Translations under genes and position numbers: made by a program | Shown: positions 8,392 to 14,955 of the stretch, one piece after another | How positions within the stretch are numbered: position 1 is the stretch's first letter | Layout of the letters: every line of letters begins with the position of its first letter | DNA from: QNES01 sp023143415 | Lineage (GTDB): Bacteria > Pseudomonadota > Gammaproteobacteria > Beggiatoales > Beggiatoaceae | Direction: 5' to 3' | Assembly (NCBI GenBank): GCA_030632725.1 | Contig: DAOVUF010000005.1 | Coordinates: forward strand, 1-39,483 | Length of the DNA stretch: 39,483 nt | The notes under the pieces: model-generated | What the model was told of the DNA's origin: nothing | The model's database searches: none | What the model saw: the letters and a program-made list of their open reading frames with translations, nothing else

Positions 8392-8392
8392 A

Positions 8393-9010
8393 CTAATTAT
8401 CATCCCTAATAATATCCACGCCCGCTGGTGGAGTGAATATAAACAATTCTTCACCCAATTTTCGGTTTCGCTTCACTTGTTTAAAAGTGATAACCGTTTT
8501 TTGTCCCAGATTATCTTTAAATTCAAGCCCCAATATCACTTTTCCACTTAAATTGAGATACATACTTTTAAACTGTGCTTGTGCATCTTTAGGAATCAGT
8601 TTAAAGCGCGTCATGCCTCTTTTTTTAGAAGGCAATTGATTCACCACAAAATCATCTTCTACACGACGATTACTGCTTAATAAAAAAGCAGGTGTTTTAC
8701 CCAATGCATCGTCTAATTTTTTCAGCGTGATTTGCTCCAAATCTTTGTCATATATCCACACCCTCTCCCCATCAGCAACAATGAGTTGATTGTAAGGGTG
8801 TAGATAATTCCAATGGAACCGATTAGGGCGCTGCACATACATTTTACCTTGCGACTGTTCCAATAAATGCCCTTTTTCGTTGTAGAGCTTTTGCACAAAT
8901 TGTGCTTGCAAAGTCTGCAAAGTCTGCAAAAAACTGTCCAAAACCTCGTTGGCATAAAGTACATTGGGTAAATAGCATAAGAGAAGAAGTAACCAACGTA
9001 ATTTCATCAT
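8393..9010 (-). CDS. lolA: Outer-membrane lipoprotein carrier protein LolA
   Basis: The 205-residue periplasmic chaperone carries lipoproteins from the LolCDE transporter to LolB at the outer membrane. It has a signal peptide (KLRWLLLLLCYLPNVLYA), then LQTLQAQFVQKLYNEKGHLL, GKMYVQRPNRFHWNY and VADGERVWIYDKDLEQIT, the family's N-terminal landmarks. Length fits LolA (about 200). The first ATG (9010) overlaps the upstream stop as ATGA, with GGAAGG six bases upstream. Translation is therefore probably coupled to the redoxin gene. The ABC permease at 12603-13847 is LolE-like, but it is not contiguous and its partnership is unproven. Confidence 0.9.
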   Translation of the reverse strand: MMKLRWLLLLLCYLPNVLYANEVLDSFLQTLQTLQAQFVQKLYNEKGHLLEQSQGKMYVQRPNRFHWNYLHPYNQLIVADGERVWIYDKDLEQITLKKLDDALGKTPAFLLSSNRRVEDDFVVNQLPSKKRGMTRFKLIPKDAQAQFKSMYLNLSGKVILGLEFKDNLGQKTVITFKQVKRNRKLGEELFIFTPPAGVDIIRDDN

Positions 9011-9567
9011 GAAGCCTTCCATTTAATGTTACAGCCAAGACTCGGTTTTTGCTCAGGATTCACAGAATCCCCAGCCAATATCGCTTCTAAAGCAGCGCGA
9101 ATATCCTTACCAGTAACAGGGACATTGTTATGAGGACGTGCCTCATCCAATTGTCCCCGATAGACACAGTTTAAGTCCTTGTTAAATATATAAAAATCTG
9201 GTGTACAAGCCGCTTGATAAACTTTAGCAACCTCTTGACTTTCATCATACAAGTAAGGAAAAGGATAGCCTAACTGTTGCGCGACTTCCTTCATTTTTTC
9301 AGGTGAATCGTCTGGATAATTGGCAACATCATTAGAACTAATCGCAATAAAAGAAATGCCTTTTTGTTGATAATCACTGGCTAACTTCACCAATTGTTCA
9401 TCAACATGTTTGACATAAGGACAATGATTGCAAATAAACATCATCACTGTCGCAATATCAGACTTTAGACTATTGAGCGTCACAGTTTCGCCCGTCACCG
9501 TATTGGGCAAGGCAAAATCAGGTGCCTTTGTACCTAACGGCATCATATTAGAAGGTGTTCGAGCCAT
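9007..9567 (-). CDS. Thioredoxin-family (AhpC/TSA-like redoxin) protein
   Basis: The 186-residue cytoplasmic protein has a peroxiredoxin/redoxin fold. It opens PLGTKAPDFALPNTVTGETV, and the CxxC active site is in MMFICNHCPYVKH (CNHC). AISSNDVANYPDDSPEKM, the segment YQAACTPDFYIFNKD and RGQLDEARP follow. This set of motifs marks a widespread but poorly characterised subfamily. A thiol-disulfide or peroxide-reducing role is inferred from the motif. There is no signal peptide. The start at 9567 follows GAGGAG. It overlaps lolA by four bases, so the two form an operon. Confidence 0.85.
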   Translation of the reverse strand: MARTPSNMMPLGTKAPDFALPNTVTGETVTLNSLKSDIATVMMFICNHCPYVKHVDEQLVKLASDYQQKGISFIAISSNDVANYPDDSPEKMKEVAQQLGYPFPYLYDESQEVAKVYQAACTPDFYIFNKDLNCVYRGQLDEARPHNNVPVTGKDIRAALEAILAGDSVNPEQKPSLGCNIKWKAS

Positions 9568-9828
9568 AATTTCTCCTCAACTAAGGTTTGAAGCAACATT
9601 GAACGGATTCAAAAAATTTAATGTATTATAATAACATTTCTAATTGTTTTCGAGGCTTTTTAGGGAACAATTATTTATAAGTGATTGATTTTATGTTTAA
9701 TATTAAAAATAAAATTCGGATTCAAACAATATTCTCGGATCGAATTGTGAATTTTTTAATCGTGAATTTAGTATTATAAATTACAACGACTTTTGTTATA
9801 ATAAATTTTCAGATATTTTAAAATGCCG
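9568..9828. other. AT-rich spacer with little recognisable content
   Basis: This holds the likely promoter for the redoxin-lolA operon. A partial TTCGAGGC sequence and a partial dispersed repeat (AACAATTATTTATAAGTGA, near 9668) are visible. Otherwise I see no gene or clear site. Confidence 0.4.
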
Positions 9829-10155
9829 TAACTACTCAGCAGTTAGCCTTGAAATCAATTTTAAGGCTAAAAGCTAAAGTCGGCTCAAGCCGACTAATTT
9901 CGAGGTTTAAGTTTTTTGTATCCTATCAAAATTTGGTGGTCTCTCTTACTTAAAGTAGGGTGGGTAGGAACGAAGTGGCACCGTTCCGTTGAAAAATGGT
10001 GGGTTTCGCTCTCGCTCTACCCACCCTACATAACGAGCACCAAATTTTAATAAGATACAGTTTTTCTTCAAAAAACTTAAACATCGAAAATAATTTAGCG
10101 GGCTTTAGCCTGCTTTAGCTATCAGCCTTGAAATCAATTTCAAGGCTGAATACAA
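9829..10155. repeat. Four-level nested palindrome block upstream of argD
   Basis: Outermost are two CAGCCTTGAAAT-type hairpins: 9836-9870, TTAGCCTTGAAATCAA...AAGGCTAA, and 10124-10153, ATCAGCCTTGAAAT...GGCTGAAT. Inside, a TTCGAGGTTTAAG hairpin is split: left arm 9898-9919, right arm about 10060-10089. Within it is an element with ends ATCCTATCAAAATTTGGTG and CACCAAATTTTAATAAGAT. At the centre (9955-10033) is a GTAGGGTGGGTAG...CTACCCACCCTAC element. No gene lies here. Confidence 0.8.
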
Positions 10156-10229
10156 AATGCCTTACATTTAATTCCATTAATTCCGCTAAGGAATTTCTTT
10201 GGCTATTTTAAAAAACAAGTTTTGTATAG

Positions 10230-10256
10230 AGCAGTCCTTAAGGGCTGCTTTTTTAT
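10230..10256 (+). terminator. Terminator- or attenuator-like hairpin before argD
   Basis: AGCAGTCC / GGGCTGCT forms an eight-pair stem with loop TTAA, followed by TTTTTT and an AT-rich run. It ends about 19 bases before the argD start. No gene lies upstream on the + strand for it to terminate. It may end a short leader or small RNA, or attenuate argD. Confidence 0.55.
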
Positions 10257-10274
10257 TTTGGGGACATTGATATT

Positions 10275-11456
10275 ATGCAAACAACTGTAATGCCAAACTA
10301 TGCCCGTCAGCCCGTCACTTTTGTGAAAGGGGACGGCGCGTTGTTATGGGACACACAAGGCAAGCGTTATTTAGATGCTTTATCAGGAATCGCTGTTTGC
10401 GGATTAGGACATAGCCATCCCGCTATTACGGAAGCGATTTGTGAACAGGCGAAGCGATTAATGCACACTTCTAATCTTTATGGAATTGCACATCAACAAG
10501 CCTTAGCAGATGCCTTGGTGCGAATAACGGGAATGGAGTCCGCCTTTTTTTGCAACTCTGGTGCGGAGGCGAATGAAACTGCGCTTAAAATTGCCCGTTT
10601 ATATGGGCATCATCAAGGCAAAAATCAGCCGACAGTCATCGTGACTGAAGGCTCGTTTCATGGGCGGACTTTGGCAACTTTAACCGCGACGGGGAATCCC
10701 AAAGTACAAGTGGGGTTTGCGCCGCTGCTAGAAGGGTTTGTGCGAGTACCTTATAACGATGTCAATGCGATGGCTGCTGTTGCTGAACAACATTCTGATA
10801 TTGTGGCTGTGCTTGTCGAACCTGTCATGGGTGAAGGGGGCATTGTTATTCCTGATGAGGATTATTTAAGCAAAGTACGCGCTTTATGTGATCATCACAA
10901 TTGGCTATTAATGCTTGATGAAATTCAAACGGGGATGGGACGAACGGGACAATGGTGTGCTTATCAACAGACGGATATATTCCCCGATGTGTTGACGCTC
11001 GCCAAAGGTTTAGGTAATGGTGTGCCAATAGGTGCTTGTTTAGCGCGTGGCAAGGTTGCCGAACTTTTGCAGCCGGGAACACATGGCTCGACTTTTGGGG
11101 GGAATCCTTTAGTTTGTCGGGCAGCATTGGCTGTGATTGAAACCATTGAACAGGATAATTTGCGACAACGTGCCGAAAAATTGGGGCAACGTTTTTATCA
11201 AGGATTTTTAAAGGCTTTGGAAGGGACAGCTGGTGTGCGGGAAATTCGTGTGAAGGGTTTGATGATTGGCATTGAACTTGATAAACCTTGTGGTCAATTA
11301 GTGAGCCAAGCTCTTGAAAAACAATTATTAATCAATGTGACTGCGGAGCGTGTTGTCCGCTTGTTACCGCCCTTGATTTTAAGCGATGCACAAGCTGATG
11401 AAATTATTAGCACAGTTAGCCAATTAATTCGGGCATTTCTCAACTCAAACCTCTAA
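10275..11456 (+). CDS. argD: Acetylornithine aminotransferase
   Basis: The 393-residue PLP enzyme converts N-acetylglutamate semialdehyde to N-acetylornithine in arginine synthesis; family members often also act in lysine synthesis. Class III aminotransferase motifs are GLGHSHPAI, FFCNSGAEANETALKIAR, SFHGRTLATL and LLMLDEIQTGMGRTG. The Schiff-base lysine is K244 in LAKGLGNGVPIGA, and THGSTFGGNPL follows. Length matches the family. The start at 10275 is preceded by GGGGAC about nine bases upstream. argF follows 27 bases later, so the pair is an operon for two steps of one pathway. Confidence 0.95.
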   Translation: MQTTVMPNYARQPVTFVKGDGALLWDTQGKRYLDALSGIAVCGLGHSHPAITEAICEQAKRLMHTSNLYGIAHQQALADALVRITGMESAFFCNSGAEANETALKIARLYGHHQGKNQPTVIVTEGSFHGRTLATLTATGNPKVQVGFAPLLEGFVRVPYNDVNAMAAVAEQHSDIVAVLVEPVMGEGGIVIPDEDYLSKVRALCDHHNWLLMLDEIQTGMGRTGQWCAYQQTDIFPDVLTLAKGLGNGVPIGACLARGKVAELLQPGTHGSTFGGNPLVCRAALAVIETIEQDNLRQRAEKLGQRFYQGFLKALEGTAGVREIRVKGLMIGIELDKPCGQLVSQALEKQLLINVTAERVVRLLPPLILSDAQADEIISTVSQLIRAFLNSNL

Positions 11457-11465
11457 TAGAGGTTT
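11447..11465 (+). repeat. Palindrome across the argD stop codon
   Basis: AAACCTCTAATAGAGGTTT is a perfect 19-bp palindrome centred on the argD TAA. It lies about ten bases before the argF ribosome site (AAGGAG). In mRNA it could form a small hairpin between the genes. Confidence 0.5.
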
Positions 11466-11483
11466 AAATAAAAGGAGACGTTT

Positions 11484-12416
11484 ATGACACCTCGTCATTT
11501 TCTCACTTTAATGGAACTCTCTCAAGAGGAATTACAGAAGTTAATTACGCGATCCATTGAACTTAAAGCGATGCAGCAGTCGGGTATTTGCTATGAACCT
11601 TTTAAAAACAAAGTGTTAGGCATGATTTTTGAAAAATCATCGACTCGTACCCGTGTCTCTTTTGAAACCGCAATGGTTCAATGTGGTGGTCATGCCATCT
11701 TTCTATCGCCGCGTGATACACAATTAGGGCGCGGTGAACCGATTGAAGATACGGCGCGGGTATTATCAAGTATGGTCGATTGTATCATGCTACGCACTTA
11801 CGCCCAGGAGAAATTAGAACTTTTTGCACAATATTCTAAAGTACCCGTTATTAATGCGTTAACTGATATGTATCATCCGTGTCAATTATTGGCTGATATA
11901 CAAACCTTTATTGAAAATCGCGGTTCGATACAGGGTAAAAAAGTCGCTTGGATAGGGGATGGTAATAATATGTGTCATTCTTACATGCGGGCGGCTCTGC
12001 AATTTGATTTCGAGTTAGCGATTGCTTCTCCTATTGACTATCAGCCTCATGCTGATTTAGTCAATCAATGTCAGGCGCATATTAGCATCTGCACTGATCC
12101 CGCAGAAGCGGTTAAAAATGCCGATTTAGTTTCTACTGATGTTTGGGCGAGTATGGGGCAGGAGGAGGAGCAAAAAAAACGGGCTTCCGCTTTCGCGCCT
12201 TATCAGGTGAATGCAGAATTGATGTCTTTGGCAAAATCTGATGCTTTATTTATGCACTGCCTGCCTGCCCATCGTGGTGAAGAAGTGAGCGCGGAAGTCA
12301 TTGATGGCTCACAAAGCATTGTGTGGGAACAGGCGGAAAACCGCTTACATTCACAAAAGGCTTTGTTGGAATTTTTGTTAAGTCCAAAGTTAAAGCGTTG
12401 TACTCCACAAAGCTAA
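11484..12416 (+). CDS. argF: Ornithine carbamoyltransferase
   Basis: The 310-residue cytoplasmic enzyme joins carbamoyl phosphate and ornithine to form citrulline. Residues 53-57 are the carbamoyl-phosphate motif STRTR (KSSTRTRVSFE), followed by LGRGEPIEDTARVL, the HPCQLLAD segment and the ornithine-side HCLPAHRGEEV. The start at 11484 follows AAGGAG with good spacing. The C-terminus is odd: after LLEFLLS, the last ten residues (PKLKRCTPQS) and the TAA come from two adjacent AAAGCTAAAGCGTTG repeats. The repeat array has therefore replaced the original end of the gene. The catalytic core is intact. Confidence 0.95.
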   Translation: MTPRHFLTLMELSQEELQKLITRSIELKAMQQSGICYEPFKNKVLGMIFEKSSTRTRVSFETAMVQCGGHAIFLSPRDTQLGRGEPIEDTARVLSSMVDCIMLRTYAQEKLELFAQYSKVPVINALTDMYHPCQLLADIQTFIENRGSIQGKKVAWIGDGNNMCHSYMRAALQFDFELAIASPIDYQPHADLVNQCQAHISICTDPAEAVKNADLVSTDVWASMGQEEEQKKRASAFAPYQVNAELMSLAKSDALFMHCLPAHRGEEVSAEVIDGSQSIVWEQAENRLHSQKALLEFLLSPKLKRCTPQS

Positions 12417-12596
12417 AGCGTTGTACTCCAGTCTAAAGCACAAAGCTAAAGCGTTGTACTCCAATGGCAACAAAGCTAAAGCGTTGTACTCCAGTCTAAA
12501 GTGTTTTTTGGAGTCCAACGCTTCAGCTTTGGGCAGTTTTTGGTATCCAACATCAACTTTGGGCAGTTTTTGGTATCCAACATCAACTTTGGAGGA
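12383..12596. repeat. Array of AAAGCTAAAGCGTTG repeats, direct then inverted
   Basis: Direct copies occur near 12387, 12411, 12440 and 12472 (AAAGCTAAAGCGTTGTACTC, first copy AAAGTTAAAG). An inverted copy follows (GGAGTCCAACGCTTCAGCTT, about 12514). Then comes a 31-bp tandem duplication with TTTGGGCAGTTTTTGGTATC (12535 and 12566). The array joins the convergent ends of argF and the ABC permease. Confidence 0.85.
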
Positions 12597-12602
12597 ATCA
12601 AC

Positions 12603-13847
12603 TTAGACCGATTTCATCGCGTCCACCGGTTTAAGTACGCGAATACGCAAAGCCGGATATAACGATGCAATCATTGTAAACAATAAAATGGCAATTGGTC
12701 CCAAGGTGAACGCGAATACCGACAATTGGGGTGTGACTGCACCCGTTAAACCAAATTGCGCCCCTAACTCTTCCATACCCGGATAAGTAAAACCATAAAC
12801 ATAATAATATAGAGTAATCGCAGTACCGAGGACTAAACCCATCGTTAAACCTAATAACGTCAAAAGCAGGGATTCCAACATCACCAATTTGCCAATAAAC
12901 AAGGGCTTCGTACCCAAAGCTAACATCACACCAAATTCGCGGGTGCGTTCCAGTACTGCCATTAAAAATGTGTTGAGAATACTGAAAGTGACAATTAAAA
13001 TGAGGCAGCCATACATAAACCAACTATTAGCCATATCTGCTTGAATCATTTGGAATAAACCGGGTACTAATCGGTTCCAATCTAATACCACTAAATCCCC
13101 ACTTTTCCCCTTTTGTAAAGGGGTTATTTCAGCACGTACCTGCGCCAGCACCGTTTCCAAGCGATCTAAGCGTTCCACCATGCCAACGATAACATGCGCG
13201 GATTTGCCCATACTAAAAATATCCTGAAAGGTGGCTAACGGTATTTCAATCATTCCCCTATCAATCTCTGACGAACCACTGTTGAAAATACCTACAATGG
13301 GTAATACCGCAGCGGCAATGGAACCGTCGCGCCCACTGCCAAGTAAAGTCAATTCATCTCCCACATTGACTTTTAGATTACGGGCAAGGGCTTCGCCGAT
13401 AATCAATTCTTGGGCATTATCACCACTTAAAAAACGTCCACTTTGGATGCGCTCTGGAATAATCGACAGGTTGCCCTCATGGGCAGTTTCTACACCGATT
13501 ACTTGTATTCCATAAGTCCGTTCCTCTGAAGCGAGCAAAGCAAAACCATTTGCACGCACCGCTAAATTATTTATCCCATTGATGCTTCTCATTTTTTCAG
13601 AAATTTGTTGGGCATCGGCAATAGTTGCTCGCATTTTAGGTTTATCTAAATAACCTGCGCGTTGTACTTGAAAATGACCAGTCAAAACACTCAGATTATT
13701 ATCAATCATCATGTCATACGAACCGAATTGCAGAGTGAGCATAAATACCAATAAAGCGGCGGCAAAAGTAATCGCTGCAATGGTGAGAAGACTGCGGCGT
13801 GGATGTCGCCAAATATTACGCCAAGCTAAACGTAGAATCATATTCAT
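12603..13847 (-). CDS. ABC transporter permease, FtsX/LolE/MacB type
   Basis: About 414 residues. It begins MNMILRLAWRNIWRHPRRS and has one N-terminal membrane helix (about residues 17-40). A large periplasmic MacB-core-like domain follows, then three C-terminal helices. One is WFMYGCLILIVTFSILNTFL, followed by VMLALGTKP, and the protein ends LYPALRIRVLKPVDAMK. This topology and the ERTREFGVMLALG segment are typical of FtsX-domain permeases that move lipoproteins, lipids or peptides using a separate ATPase. No ATP-binding gene is adjacent. LolA at 8393 makes a lipoprotein role possible but not shown. Start is uncertain: ATGs at 13859, 13847 and 13841 all lack a strong ribosome site. Confidence 0.85.
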   Translation of the reverse strand: MNMILRLAWRNIWRHPRRSLLTIAAITFAAALLVFMLTLQFGSYDMMIDNNLSVLTGHFQVQRAGYLDKPKMRATIADAQQISEKMRSINGINNLAVRANGFALLASEERTYGIQVIGVETAHEGNLSIIPERIQSGRFLSGDNAQELIIGEALARNLKVNVGDELTLLGSGRDGSIAAAVLPIVGIFNSGSSEIDRGMIEIPLATFQDIFSMGKSAHVIVGMVERLDRLETVLAQVRAEITPLQKGKSGDLVVLDWNRLVPGLFQMIQADMANSWFMYGCLILIVTFSILNTFLMAVLERTREFGVMLALGTKPLFIGKLVMLESLLLTLLGLTMGLVLGTAITLYYYVYGFTYPGMEELGAQFGLTGAVTPQLSVFAFTLGPIAILLFTMIASLYPALRIRVLKPVDAMKSV

Positions 13848-13873
13848 TATTTTTTGCATTCAGAAACAAAGTA

Positions 13874-13954
13874 GTAGGGTGGGCAACGTCTTTTTGTTGC
13901 CCACCAAGATGATAAGCAAAATGGTGGGCAAGAAAAGGACCTTGCCCACCCTAC
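13874..13954. repeat. GTAGGGTGGGCAAC inverted-repeat element
   Basis: The ends are GTAGGGTGGGCAACG and TTGCCCACCCTAC. Inner arms TTGCCCACC and GGTGGGCAA flank an AT-rich centre. A close relative is at 29937-30013, a half copy at 8312-8341, and GGGTAG-type variants at 9955-10033 and 24995-25072. Confidence 0.85.
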
Positions 13955-13960
13955 AAAATA

Positions 13961-14104
13961 CTGTCAGGTCTAGTCGTCGATGTGATTTTAAAGTGGAATC
14001 AGACCTGACAGGTTTCCAAAACCTGTCAGGTCTAGTCGTCGATGTGATTTCAAAGTGGAATCAGACCTGACAGGTTTCCAAAACCTGTCAGGTCTAGTCG
14101 TCGA
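13961..14104. repeat. Tandem CCTGACAGG hairpins, 62-bp period
   Basis: Two full 62-bp units and a partial one each contain TCAGACCTGACAGGTTTCC and AAAACCTGTCAGGTCTAGTC, forming CCTGACAGGTTT / AAACCTGTCAGG stems. The spacer reads GTCGATGTGATTTYAAAGTG. The same hairpin is tandem at 28399-28608 with a different spacer. The array runs up to the phosphatase stop codon. Confidence 0.9.
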
Positions 14105-14105
14105 T

Positions 14106-14954
14106 TCAGATACCTTTATGACATTCAATCTTCGTTGCTCTTATTTTAAAAAAGTCAAACAAGCGTAGCCACCACTTTTTTGATTTTTCTAATTTCACCG
14201 AGGGGGTGCGAATCAAAATTAAAGAAATATTGTCTTTACCGCCTTTTTCATTAGCGGCATTAATCAATGATTGTGCCGCTTCTTCATAAGTATTAGCGTT
14301 GCTGATAATAGTATGTATTTCATGATCATCAATCATATCATTTAAGCCATCGGAACAGAGCAAATAAATATCTTGGGCTAACAGGCTATGTTCTTGAATT
14401 TCAACAGTGACTTTTTTACCCACGCCGAGCGCCCTTGTCACGAGATTTTTATTGTGAGAACGACGGGCTTGCTCTTGCGTATAGTAACCACAGTCGATTA
14501 ATTCTTGGCGTACAGAATGATCTTTAGTGATTTGGCAAAATGTCTCACCACGGATCCGATAGAGGCGTGAATCACCGATATGGGCAATGCTGATAAAATG
14601 TTCATTAAACAAGGCGGCAATGACTGTTGTACCCATTCCTTGGTAGTTCTTTTTTTCTTCCGCCTTATGGTAAATAAGTTGATTGCTTTTTAATACCGCT
14701 TGTTCAAGTCGCACCGTGGCTGAATGATAATGATGATTGGCATGACGATGTTGAGATGGCTGCGTTTTAAAAACGGTGCTCAATTCTTCCATGATACTTT
14801 GCACCGCCATTTTGCTCGCCACTTCTCCTGCCTGACACCCGCCCATGCCATCTGCAAGTACCGCTAAACCTAAAGATTCATCAATAGCAATAGAATCTTC
14901 GTTATGTTCACGAACTCGCCCTTTGTCTGTGCGGCAAACCATTTTTATGCACAT
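14106..14954 (-). CDS. PP2C-family Ser/Thr protein phosphatase (Stp/PrpC type)
   Basis: The 282-residue cytoplasmic metal-dependent phosphatase has metal-binding motifs GRVREHNEDS, LAVLADGMGG, HIGDSRLYRI, LLCSDGLNDMI and GGKDNISLILI, the usual PP2C series. The chosen start at 14954 (MCIKMVCRTDKGR) lies one base after the kinase stop, with GGAG about ten bases upstream inside the kinase gene. A start at 14969 would overlap by 14 bases with a poorer site. Coupled to the upstream CHASE2 kinase, it very probably removes phosphate from that kinase and its targets, as in other bacterial kinase-phosphatase pairs. Confidence 0.92.
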   Translation of the reverse strand: MCIKMVCRTDKGRVREHNEDSIAIDESLGLAVLADGMGGCQAGEVASKMAVQSIMEELSTVFKTQPSQHRHANHHYHSATVRLEQAVLKSNQLIYHKAEEKKNYQGMGTTVIAALFNEHFISIAHIGDSRLYRIRGETFCQITKDHSVRQELIDCGYYTQEQARRSHNKNLVTRALGVGKKVTVEIQEHSLLAQDIYLLCSDGLNDMIDDHEIHTIISNANTYEEAAQSLINAANEKGGKDNISLILIRTPSVKLEKSKKWWLRLFDFFKIRATKIECHKGI

Positions 14955-14955
14955 G

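Noticed and set aside
12421..12606. Open frame of about 60 codons in the argF/permease gap
   Set aside because: Made entirely of short repeats (KAKALYS units). Open only because the repeat lacks stops in that frame.
13961..14104. Possible CRISPR array or integron attC sites
   Set aside because: The hairpin units have the same spacer in every copy, no cas genes or integrase are present, and the same hairpin occurs elsewhere.
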